A stretch of 10,457 bases of DNA, taken from assembly GCA_018062515.1 (NCBI GenBank), contig JAGOSC010000069.1, forward strand, positions 1 through 10,457, written 5' to 3'. The notes under the pieces are model-generated. The model did not search any database. It saw only the letters and a list, made by a program, of their open reading frames with translations, and was not told the DNA's origin. Both the position numbers and the translations under genes were made by a program. Source of the stretch: Candidatus Omnitrophota bacterium (GTDB lineage Bacteria > Omnitrophota > Gorgyraeia > Zapsychrales > Zapsychraceae). Each line of letters opens with the position of its first letter. Position 1 is the first letter of the stretch. Of the stretch, positions 1-6,367 are shown one piece after another.

Positions 1-243
1 GGGGAGAGTAGTCTTGGGCAATTTGTATCGCATCTCGATACTAAACCCCATGCAATCGGGAGACTTAGGAGACTCAAAAGTTACAAACCAGTTACACTTC
101 GTTGCGCCATTTGTAACAATTTAGTAATTTTTAATAGGGAAGTTTTTAAAGAATCGTTGACACCGTTTAGATACCATAGAAAATGTATTTCAAATCTTCT
201 CACAGAACTCGACAAGTGCAACGATCACAAAATCCTACGCTAA
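1..243 (+). CDS. 3' end of unidentified protein with possible C2HC zinc site (partial)
   Basis: Frame 1 is open from the first base to a TAA at 241-243, giving 80 residues whose start lies outside the window. I do not recognise the family. The visible part is basic (GRLRRLKSYK at residues 20-29), followed by C35-x2-C38 and, about 20 residues later, H59-x2-C62, with one more Cys at 73. The spacing CxIC...YHRKCI resembles a zinc-knuckle or RING-like treble clef. That is only a pattern resemblance, and I claim no function. Support for it being real: an open frame this long is not expected often by chance in AT-leaning DNA, and it has an orderly Cys/His pattern. It converges on the minus-strand operon with 78 bases between stops. 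It could still be a chance open frame. Confidence 0.45.
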   Translation, partial: GESSLGQFVSHLDTKPHAIGRLRRLKSYKPVTLRCAICNNLVIFNREVFKESLTPFRYHRKCISNLLTELDKCNDHKILR

Positions 244-321
244 ATGAACGTCAAGCAACTAATCCACATTGCTAAAACACATGCTACTACAACCAAATAA
301 TCTCTTTGATCCCCTTAAAAA

Positions 322-908
322 TCACAATTTCTTAATCACGCTGACAATTTTCTCTGTTTATCATCAGGCCGGAAAAGATAGCGACCTTCCTCTCCCAATC
401 TATAAGGTAAAGATAATCTGAATGATTAAGTAAATAGCCCAAAGCCGATCCAGTGTCTACTTTTTCATAGGAAGCCTTATAAGCATTAACAACAGAATCA
501 ACCTCCTTCTTTGTCCCAGTCAAGCCGACAGCATGAATGTTAAAATATTCTAAATACTCTTTAATTTTCTCAGGCGTGTCACGCTCCGGATCAACAGAAA
601 CGAATATCGTTAGAATTTCTTGCCGTTGATCTCCCACAATGAATAAACACGGCTTAATTTTGAAAGGGTCGTTGGGCAGACATCAGGGCATGAAATATAA
701 CCAAAAAATAAAAGGACCGTTTCTCCCCTGTGATCTTTCAGATGAAACGCGTTCTTGCTTTGATCCACCAGAGTAAAATCTCCGCCGGGATTGAACATGG
801 AATAATCTCGAAAACGTTCATCCTTGTCCCCGTTTCCACATCCTCCAGCGAAAAAGAAAACCCCCAAGAGAACCAAAACTAAACTTTGATGTACCCAATA
901 AGTCGCAT
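322..908 (-). pseudogene. SCO1/SenC family copper chaperone lipoprotein, reading frame broken by single-base deletions
   Basis: SCO proteins are membrane-anchored periplasmic thioredoxin-fold proteins that deliver copper to the CuA centre of cytochrome c oxidase or act in thiol-disulfide exchange. The sequence shows the copper motif CPDVCPTT, the family signature FVSVDPERDTPE, GLTGT and the conserved His in NHSDYLYLID, but spread over several frames. One extra base at each of four homopolymers gives one continuous protein: AAA at 885-887, GGG at 633-635, GG at 389-390 and AAA at 357-359. The restored protein has 196 residues, the usual SCO size. It has a basic N-terminus and hydrophobic stretch ending FAGGC (lipid Cys24), Cys74/Cys78, His163 and the C-terminal IVSVIKKL followed by TGA at 322-324. 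The ATG at 906-908 has an AGGA at 916-919 and lies 18 bases after the PCuAC stop. Without the first correction the frame would need a TTG start at 930 with no basic n-region, so that lesion is less certain than the other three. Family assignment is secure; whether the breaks are biological is open. Confidence 0.88.
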
Positions 909-915
909 AAATATT

Positions 916-919
916 TCCT
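916..919 (-). promoter_or_regulatory. Ribosome binding site supporting the ATG start of the SCO gene
   Basis: AGGA lies about 7 bases upstream of the ATG at 906-908. This favours that ATG over the TTG at 928-930, which would sit inside the PCuAC stop codon. Choosing the ATG implies the deletion in the AAA run at 885-887. Confidence 0.5.
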
Positions 920-926
920 GTTCCGT

Positions 927-1415
927 TCAATGATGGTGATGCATATGTTCCATTTCATCCTGTTTTTCATTATTTTGTTTTACGACAGCACTCACCTCAA
1001 TTTGTGAACCGTCTTGAAAATTTAAAATAAGCGGAACAACATCCCCTTCTTTAAGCGGATTTATAAGATTGATCAGCATCAAATGGTAACCGCTTGACTC
1101 AAAGTCAATTAGCCCACCGGCAGGAATAGCGACATTGTCGGCCTTTTCCATTTTCATCATGCCATCGGCATGTTTCATTTTGTGAATTTCAACGACTTCA
1201 GCCGCTGTGGAAGTAACAGATTGTAAAATGATCTCTTTTTCTGTTTTGTTTTCTATGGTCAAAAGTCCTGCGGTGGTTTTCTGCGATGGCGGCAAAGCAC
1301 GCACCCAAGCATTACTGATGCTGACATTTTGCGTCGATTCTTCAGCTCGAGCTAAATTTATCGACAACATTCCCACGATCACCAAGATTAAATAAAAGCT
1401 GTTCCTATGACTCAT
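927..1415 (-). CDS. Periplasmic copper chaperone PCuAC (DUF461 family)
   Basis: PCuAC proteins bind Cu(I) in the periplasm and pass it to SCO or directly to the CuA site of cytochrome c oxidase. The 162-residue product starts with a Sec signal peptide (residues 1 to about 24, ending LARA). The family copper motif is exact: His78, ten residues, Met89, twenty-one residues, then H111-L-M113, within GYHLMLI. There is also M80 near H78, an AWVR motif near residue 36 and the PAGG turn at 98-101. The C-terminus ends in a Met/His-rich tail, EMEHMHHHH, a likely extra metal-binding arm like those of some longer homologues. The ATG has a strong GGGAGGAAG site directly upstream, 14 bases after the cytochrome c stop. 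This gene is intact although both neighbours are broken. Its position next to SCO is the classic copper-insertion pairing. Confidence 0.95.
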   Translation of the reverse strand: MSHRNSFYLILVIVGMLSINLARAEESTQNVSISNAWVRALPPSQKTTAGLLTIENKTEKEIILQSVTSTAAEVVEIHKMKHADGMMKMEKADNVAIPAGGLIDFESSGYHLMLINLINPLKEGDVVPLILNFQDGSQIEVSAVVKQNNEKQDEMEHMHHHH

Positions 1416-1429
1416 TTCTTCCTCCCATG

Positions 1430-1840
1430 TTATTTTGTTTTCTCTTTGACTTGTAAAGATTCAAGATAACTACTGATTTGGTCTAACTCTTTTTCTGTAA
1501 TGTGATCAAAAGCGGGCATCCCGCTTCTTTCTTCCCGGACGCCAAATTTAATCGTATTAGGAATATCCACTTTAGTGTTTCCATGATGGTAAGCTTTTGG
1601 GTTATGAAAATCAATCGGCGGCGGATAATATTGTTTCGCGGAAAGCCCATTACCGTCGCCGTTTTTCCCATGACAGATCGCACAAGCGTAAGAAAGATAA
1701 AGTTCCTTTCCTTTTTCAATGGATTGTTCTTCAGATAATTATGTTTTCTCATTTGAACCACAACTAATCAACACGACAGTCATGGGAATTAATACCCCGC
1801 CTAAAATCCAAACACTCAAATTAGCTTTGAACTTCTTCAT
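1430..1840 (-). pseudogene. Class I cytochrome c lipoprotein, interrupted by an in-frame TAA
   Basis: Reading from the ATG at 1838-1840, the first 33 codons encode a lipoprotein signal: basic MKKFK, a hydrophobic core and lipobox LISC with Cys27. TAA follows at 1739-1741. The same frame then continues for about 100 codons as a complete mono-heme cytochrome c domain. This has the heme motif CAICH (residues 53-57), a GKNGDGNG loop, and SGMPAF with Met108 as likely sixth ligand, ending in TAA at 1430-1432. No start codon lies between the internal stop and CAICH, so the heme domain could not be exported by itself. One base change in codon 34 would restore a 136-residue lipoprotein; the frame is unchanged across the stop. 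The start overlaps the upstream repeat-protein gene by 20 bases, with a modest GGGATG as possible ribosome site. The intact form would be a membrane-tethered periplasmic electron carrier for the upstream bc-type complex. It may be a fresh pseudogene, a read error or, least likely, recoding. Confidence 0.85.
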
Positions 1841-2285
1841 AGAACACACATCCCGGGCCAAAATTATCATTCTGATTTAAAGTCATGTTGCCTTGCTCAT
1901 CGAACTTTTTAATGTTGATAATTTGCCCTTCGATAAAAGTTGTTTCTTCTTTAACTTTGCTGTTTTCATAATATTCAATGCATTTGCCGTCCTGCAAGCT
2001 GTCGACATAGTTGACTTCGCCCTTTAACTTGCCGCTTTCGTAATAAGCCTTGACCATACCAGAGACTTTCCCATTGCGGATAGTCTGAATAAATGCTAAT
2101 TGACCATTCTCATAATACTCACGAAGAATTCCATTTTGCTTTCCATCTTTATACTCGGCCTCCAATTTTAATTTTCCATTAGGATAGTAATCTTTTTTAA
2201 TTCCGTTTAACAAGTTTTGATCCGCATAGGAATAAGAAGCGGTCATTAAGAATAATCCGAGTAACATAAATTTAATCCTTTGCAT
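1821..2285 (-). CDS. Exported MORN/YwqK-type repeat protein
   Basis: The 154-residue product has a Sec signal peptide (MQRIKFMLLGLFLMTASYSYA, likely cut after Ala21). Four to five degenerate repeats of about 23 residues follow, with consensus YYxNGKLKxExxYxxGxxxG (for example near residues 33-50, 57-72, 81-96 and 105-120). This matches the MORN_2/YwqK repeat family, short beta-hairpin repeats. Database names call these 'antitoxin YwqK', but no toxin gene is visible here and I would not infer that role. A small scaffold or cell-envelope protein is the safest description. Two Cys (102 and 146) remain in the mature chain. The start at 2285 is preferred to an ATG at 2321 because AGAGGAGA precedes it at good spacing and the signal peptide begins there. 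It sits 36 bases after the bd-like fusion gene, inside the respiratory operon. Confidence 0.82.
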   Translation of the reverse strand: MQRIKFMLLGLFLMTASYSYADQNLLNGIKKDYYPNGKLKLEAEYKDGKQNGILREYYENGQLAFIQTIRNGKVSGMVKAYYESGKLKGEVNYVDSLQDGKCIEYYENSKVKEETTFIEGQIINIKKFDEQGNMTLNQNDNFGPGCVFYEEVQS

Positions 2286-2291
2286 ATTACT

Positions 2292-2299
2292 TCTCCTCT
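2292..2299 (-). promoter_or_regulatory. Ribosome binding site fixing the start of the repeat protein
   Basis: AGAGGAGA lies 6 bases upstream of the ATG at 2283-2285. The upstream in-frame ATG at 2319-2321 abuts the previous stop and would put 12 polar, basic residues before the signal peptide, so it is rejected. Confidence 0.65.
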
Positions 2300-2321
2300 T
2301 TATCTTTCCGTTGTTTTTCAT

Positions 2322-3695
2322 TTAATGACCGAGCACTTGTGCGTGCTCATTTTCTTTAGGTACAAACGTTGAAAGAAAGTCCCGCAACGCCTCAATTTCT
2401 CCCGGCGTGCCGACAAGCTGCGGCATAAATTTGTGGTACGGTGAATCTGATTTATTTTCATGCAACATTTTCAAAAGATTGCCGATAGACTCCTTATCGC
2501 GTCCAGCCAAAAGCTTTTTCATCGGACGATAGGCATCCACCGTATGGCAAGACATACATTGTCCGCGAAACATCGCTTCACCTTGAGCAAGATGCTCATC
2601 GCCACTGGATCTTATCCAGAGTGAATGCGTAAGATAACCCTCTTTGTTAAACTTTTCTACGGCGTTTTTTCGAACCCCATTAGAATACATATGGCCGACA
2701 ATGATGTAGGGTTTACGTATCATTTCCCGGACATATTCTGAAGAAAATGTCGCGCAAAAAGCCAATAAAAGGACAGCGATTGCATGCGTCATACTAAAAT
2801 CTTTCGGTGAACGTACCGCAAAAAAATAAACCACCCCTACAATCGTTACCGATGTCATGACAATCACAAGAACCGTGCGCGTGACCTGAGTAAAAGTCCC
2901 TCTGCCGATATTGCTTATCCCTAACTCAAGCAGGCCTCGTTGCGATTCAGGCAATTGACTTAAAAACCAAAATAGCAGAATCGGCATCGTGAAAAATAAA
3001 GGCATCAACCACTTTGCGCTCCAACGGACAAGTTCAGCTTTAAGATCAGAAGATTCATCACCGATTCGGCTACATGTGACAAGTGCCCAAACGCCAGCCA
3101 AAGAACAACAAACAGTAAACCGCAAAAACAGACTCGGCCAATATGTCGGATTAAAGAACGCCGCCCAAAAATGATTGGATTCTTGTCCTGTACCAGCAAC
3201 AGTAAGCCATTCATTTCCCGGCGTTAATTTAAAAGTAAGAATACCGTTGATAATAATTAGGGTAAATAATGACGATACCGCATAAAGTAACCCGACTCTT
3301 AAATGCAGCTTATCGGGAATGCGATCCCATGTGTAGTAATAAACAGCGGCTGTGCTTAGTTCGATCATAAAAAAGACCCATTCAATCGCCCAGCCCCAAA
3401 CAAAATTATGAATGAGCGTACTGGTTGCTTCCGGCGCCGCCAGTCCAATAGCGAACCATATCCCTACACCAGAAACGGTACCAAATACACTTGTTAATAT
3501 CAGAAAAAACCGCGAATGAGCTTTAATGACTTTTAACCAATCACGGCGTCCTTCTTTCAGTGCTTTACGCTCGGCAAAATATAAATACATCCCTCCACCG
3601 ACGGCAAATTGCGAGATCATGACGTGAAAAATGGCAATGAGCCCGATCACCCAACCGCTGCCGATATGAGGAACATCCCAAAATGGATAATTCAT
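2322..3695 (-). CDS. Cytochrome bd subunit I-like membrane protein fused to a C-terminal cytochrome c domain
   Basis: The first ~325 residues have about eight membrane helices and resemble CydA, the heme-bearing subunit of bd quinol oxidases. H24 fits the CydA His19 position, followed by a GGG turn. E105 and E112 within AIEWVFFMIE match the conserved CydA Glu99/Glu107 helix that ends in WDR. VREMIRKPY at 322-330 matches the CydA GRQPW region. However, the position expected to carry the CydA His186 heme ligand appears to be Arg192 (FLRFTV), and no CydB partner gene is present. Residues ~365-445 form a class I cytochrome c domain with CMSCH at 380-384 and FMPQL (Met424) as likely sixth ligand. 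The protein is probably not a canonical oxidase. Inferred role: it transfers electrons between the quinone-side hemes and a periplasmic heme c, working with the cytochrome b/Rieske pair encoded just upstream. AAGGAG precedes the ATG, 15 bases after cytochrome b. Confidence 0.85.
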   Translation of the reverse strand: MNYPFWDVPHIGSGWVIGLIAIFHVMISQFAVGGGMYLYFAERKALKEGRRDWLKVIKAHSRFFLILTSVFGTVSGVGIWFAIGLAAPEATSTLIHNFVWGWAIEWVFFMIELSTAAVYYYTWDRIPDKLHLRVGLLYAVSSLFTLIIINGILTFKLTPGNEWLTVAGTGQESNHFWAAFFNPTYWPSLFLRFTVCCSLAGVWALVTCSRIGDESSDLKAELVRWSAKWLMPLFFTMPILLFWFLSQLPESQRGLLELGISNIGRGTFTQVTRTVLVIVMTSVTIVGVVYFFAVRSPKDFSMTHAIAVLLLAFCATFSSEYVREMIRKPYIIVGHMYSNGVRKNAVEKFNKEGYLTHSLWIRSSGDEHLAQGEAMFRGQCMSCHTVDAYRPMKKLLAGRDKESIGNLLKMLHENKSDSPYHKFMPQLVGTPGEIEALRDFLSTFVPKENEHAQVLGH

Positions 3696-3710
3696 TTTCT
3701 AATCTCCTTT

Positions 3711-4790
3711 TTATACCCCTAAATATCCCCAAAATGTAAAGACAATTAGGACGGCTAAAGCAAATAATCCAAAATACGTGGCATGACGGCCCCTCCGTCC
3801 GGATTTCGTATTTGGATCATACAACGGTACTAAAAACCACAACACCAATCCAAGGGTGAAAATGGAAATACCTATGCTTTCGCCGGCAGCACCGGGAAAC
3901 CATTTCCCAAAAACTTTAAGAACCTGAAAAGAACTCATAAAATACCACTCAGGATGGATGCCTTTGGGGGCGGCTTTCAGCGAATCTGCCGGTTCTCCTA
4001 ATTCCCACGGAAACAACGCCGCTAATAAAGTTAAGATGTTCAAAACAATTAACCATATCGCTAAATCCTGTATTATAAAATTAGGAAAGAATGGAATGCT
4101 CTTACGCTCATTCTTTGGTTTAATTTCTTCAGAAGGCGGAGCGGCATTGCCATGTTTCTGGACAAGCCAAAGATGAAACATCAAGAAAGGAATGAAAATC
4201 GCCGGGAGAATGACAACGTGAAGTGCAAAAAATCTCTGGACCGTAAATGACGTTACCTCAGCCCCGGCCCGAACAATATCAGCGATCGCGGGACCGATCA
4301 CCGGCATTGAGGTGGGAATTTCAAGCCCGACTTTTGTCGCAAAATAGGCCAGCTCATTCATCGGCAATAAATACCCACTGAAACCAAAAATCATGGTGAG
4401 CAGCAATAATATCATACCGCTCCACCAGCCGAATTCACGCGGTGCGCGGTAAGCTTTCATGAAGTAAACGGAAAACATATGCACGAATATGGCTGCGACC
4501 ATGAGATTTGCTGCCCATGAATGCGCTGAACGGATAAGCCACCCAAAACTAATTTCATAAGTAATTTGTCTGACCGATTCAAACGCTTCAGGGCCGGGCC
4601 GATAATAAATCAACAACAAGACTCCGGTAACCCCTTGAACCAGAAAAAGAAATAATGATACGCCACCCCAGTAATACCAGAATGAATGCTTATGGACGGG
4701 CACTGTTTTATGTTTAGCAAAAGCGATAATTTCAGAAAGCCCGAGCCGCTCATCAACCCATTGCCAAATTTTGTTCGGTTTATTTTCCAT
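3711..4790 (-). CDS. Cytochrome b subunit of a Rieske/cytochrome b complex (b6 plus subunit IV in one chain)
   Basis: This subunit holds the two b hemes and quinol sites of the Q-cycle complex. The heme ligands are visible: H90 and H104 in the second helix, H191 and H206 in the fourth. The second pair is spaced 15 apart, as in b6 of cytochrome b6f, not the 14 typical of mitochondrial-type bc1. The quinol-site motif PEWY is at 280-283. About seven membrane helices fit b6 (four helices) joined to subunit IV (three), without the eighth helix of bc1 cytochrome b. The linker at ~212-232 is charged and short. At 359 residues this is the expected length for a fused b6/IV chain. AAAGGAGAG lies just before the ATG, and the gap from the Rieske stop is 9 bases. 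No cytochrome c1 or f follows; a bd-like/cytochrome c fusion takes that place. Confidence 0.94.
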   Translation of the reverse strand: MENKPNKIWQWVDERLGLSEIIAFAKHKTVPVHKHSFWYYWGGVSLFLFLVQGVTGVLLLIYYRPGPEAFESVRQITYEISFGWLIRSAHSWAANLMVAAIFVHMFSVYFMKAYRAPREFGWWSGMILLLLTMIFGFSGYLLPMNELAYFATKVGLEIPTSMPVIGPAIADIVRAGAEVTSFTVQRFFALHVVILPAIFIPFLMFHLWLVQKHGNAAPPSEEIKPKNERKSIPFFPNFIIQDLAIWLIVLNILTLLAALFPWELGEPADSLKAAPKGIHPEWYFMSSFQVLKVFGKWFPGAAGESIGISIFTLGLVLWFLVPLYDPNTKSGRRGRHATYFGLFALAVLIVFTFWGYLGV

Positions 4791-4799
4791 ATCTCTCCT

Positions 4800-5255
4800 T
4801 TAAACTCTTGATATTGACACGCCGCCTTCAACGACTTTGGCTAAATATTTCTTCAATGGCCGCGGCGGAGGCCCGCTGATATTTTTTCCTGTCTGAGGGT
4901 CGTATTCGCCATCGTGACAAAAACAATGAATGACATTTCGATCCGGCATATACTGCACCGTGCAACCTAAATGTGTACAAACAGCGTCCAGCGCCACCCA
5001 ACTATCATCTTTATGGTGAATCAACATCGAAGGCCTTGACCCAAATTTAAACATCATCATGCTGCCGGCCGGGAGCTTATCGGCATCTTTTAAAGTAACT
5101 TCTGTAACAGTCGTTAAGGAGGCTTCCTTTTCAGCGGGAGACGTTAAATATTTATAGACTGGATAACCGATTGCGGCCGCGTAACAGGCCCCAACACCCC
5201 AAGCGCAGGCTTTAATAAATTGTCTCCGGGTAACTTCCTCTTTTTCTTCGCTCAT
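4800..5255 (-). CDS. Rieske [2Fe-2S] subunit of a quinol-oxidising complex
   Basis: The 151-residue protein takes the first electron from quinol and passes it to a c-type heme. A twin-arginine signal anchor is visible: RRQFIK at 10-15, then a hydrophobic stretch to ~35. The cluster motifs are CTHLGC (93-98) and CFCH (111-114). Cys93, His95, Cys111 and His114 bind the cluster; Cys98 and Cys113 form the usual disulfide. After the second motif the chain reads DGEYD. The Ser that hydrogen-bonds the cluster in high-potential Rieske proteins (CPCHGS) is therefore Gly116, while the Tyr is kept (Tyr118). From known bc1 mutants this predicts a lowered midpoint potential, as in menaquinol-using systems. 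A GPPPRPL proline loop follows at ~128-134. The start at 5255 overlaps the previous stop as ATGA and has AAGGAGAG upstream. A longer in-frame reading to 5366 only retranslates the preceding gene's tail. Confidence 0.96.
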   Translation of the reverse strand: MSEEKEEVTRRQFIKACAWGVGACYAAAIGYPVYKYLTSPAEKEASLTTVTEVTLKDADKLPAGSMMMFKFGSRPSMLIHHKDDSWVALDAVCTHLGCTVQYMPDRNVIHCFCHDGEYDPQTGKNISGPPPRPLKKYLAKVVEGGVSISRV

Positions 5256-6361
5256 GACAACTCTCCTTCTTTGACGAGCTTGGCTTTCATCATGACAGAT
5301 ATCAACCAAACCAATGAGGCAATGCCCAATCCAAATGACAAAAAGAATATCCAAATGACCGACCAATTAGCCACCACATGCTGATTCCAAACATCAAAGC
5401 CTTTGCTGGCTAAAGTTAAATCACGAATACCGTCGCGTACAATAGTCCAAGCGGCCACTAACAAAAGAACGAGTAGCACGGCTATATATCCGGCCGCATA
5501 TGAACAAGGCTTTTTTATACTGACCCACAAGCTGAAAACTAAAACTAAACCTGCGATCAAATACCAGCTATCCATCGCTGTATTTAAAAAAATACTTCCT
5601 GACAGTCCTTCGATAACGACCGAAGGTTGCGCCTTCAAAACAAAATGGAATTGAAAGGCCTGAACAATGACCATGAAAACGGTTAATCGCCCTCCCAATC
5701 CTGACAAAAACTTATTTAAAGGCGGTTCGACACTCCTGCGCCCGGCGATCCAAACCATCCATAATCCGGCAACGGCAAATCCTCCCGACAGCATAAATAA
5801 CCAGCGCGGCAATAATGTTGGGTCATACGGGGGTAAGTAAGCCCCTAATGCGGAAGATGAATACATCTCGTTCCAGACCTCCGGCTTAAGCATCAAAGCC
5901 ATATTGGTCGAAAATATTCTCGAGATGCACCCTGCTAATATCCACGCCAGCAAACCTTTCCACCATACCCGTTTCCCTTCCAGCGCTCCATCTGCAAATT
6001 GATAAAGCATCCAGTAACAGGCCATCAAAAGAAATACGATGGCAATCCAATACAATCCGATAAGGACATTGCTTGTGTATAATGCCGGGCCGTAAAGAAC
6101 TTGGGAAAATAATAACGGCGGAACACCTAAATTAATCACATAGGTCATAATAATCGGCAGGCGCCTCGCCAAAGCCGCTGATGCTCCCCGATATAAATTG
6201 TTTGATAAGCCGAAATAATTGAGTACCGTTGCCGCGAGCAAACCACCCAACAGAATCTTGACAGCAACAAAATGAAGCGCCAATGTCAAAATGTGTAAAC
6301 TCTTAAACAGCCACACGGGCGCTGGTAATGGTATTGGGTCAAACAATGGAAAATAATTCAT
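5252..6361 (-). CDS. Polytopic membrane protein, bd-oxidase subunit I-like (paralogue of the downstream fusion protein)
   Basis: I do not recognise a named family. The 369-residue product is very hydrophobic, with about eight membrane segments. It appears to share the fold of the bd-like part of the protein encoded at 2322-3695. H30 is followed nine residues later by GG, the same spacing as H24-GG there. LPPYDPTLLPRWLFMLSGG (176-194) aligns with NPTYWPSLFLRF, and VRDGIR (308-313) with VREMIR. The Glu pair of the CydA helix is absent (Trp105 and Leu112 by my alignment), and there is no heme c domain. A second histidine (H23) lies in the first helix. It could bind one heme or serve as a structural partner to the fusion protein. 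It sits between TonB and Rieske with a 10-base gap and an ATGA overlap, so it is translationally tied to the Rieske protein. Alternative: an unrelated quinone-site membrane subunit. Confidence 0.75.
   Translation of the reverse strand: MNYFPLFDPIPLPAPVWLFKSLHILTLALHFVAVKILLGGLLAATVLNYFGLSNNLYRGASAALARRLPIIMTYVINLGVPPLLFSQVLYGPALYTSNVLIGLYWIAIVFLLMACYWMLYQFADGALEGKRVWWKGLLAWILAGCISRIFSTNMALMLKPEVWNEMYSSSALGAYLPPYDPTLLPRWLFMLSGGFAVAGLWMVWIAGRRSVEPPLNKFLSGLGGRLTVFMVIVQAFQFHFVLKAQPSVVIEGLSGSIFLNTAMDSWYLIAGLVLVFSLWVSIKKPCSYAAGYIAVLLVLLLVAAWTIVRDGIRDLTLASKGFDVWNQHVVANWSVIWIFFLSFGLGIASLVWLISVMMKAKLVKEGELS
5261..5268 (-). promoter_or_regulatory. Ribosome binding site fixing the Rieske start
   Basis: AAGGAGAG lies about 5 bases from the ATG at 5253-5255, which forms an ATGA overlap with the stop of the upstream membrane-protein gene. 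This start places the twin-arginine motif at residue 10, as expected. Confidence 0.7.
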
Positions 6362-6367
6362 ACAACA

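Noticed and set aside
80..117. Inverted repeat gttacaaa / tttgtaac with a 22-base loop
   Set aside because: Eight-base arms with a long loop and no T-run; it lies inside the partial plus-strand frame, so it may be chance.
157..162. TTGACA resembling a -35 promoter element on the plus strand
   Set aside because: No good -10 box at 16-18 bases, no plus-strand gene follows, and it lies inside an open coding frame.
244..321. Possible bidirectional terminator between the convergent genes
   Set aside because: I found only a five-base stem (agcaa/ttgct near 254-273) with a ten-base loop and no following T-run.
332..637. SCO C-terminal half as a stand-alone gene
   Set aside because: It begins in the middle of the thioredoxin fold, lacks the CxxxC motif and has no ribosome site; it is the downstream part of a frameshifted gene.
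610..930. SCO N-terminal half as a separate gene starting at a TTG
   Set aside because: The TTG overlaps the PCuAC stop and gives a signal without basic residues, and the product stops in mid-domain. An ATG with an AGGA site at 908 fits better if one base is missing.
1483..1761. 92-codon minus-strand open frame across the cytochrome c region
   Set aside because: It is out of frame with the CAICH heme motif and has no recognisable features; the adjacent frame encodes the cytochrome domain.
1821..2285. Toxin-antitoxin role for the YwqK-like protein
   Set aside because: The family name is inherited from annotation; no toxin gene is adjacent and the protein has a signal peptide.
2322..3695. Canonical cytochrome bd oxidase
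   Set aside because: No CydB gene, a likely missing b558 ligand, and a fused heme c domain that bd oxidases lack.
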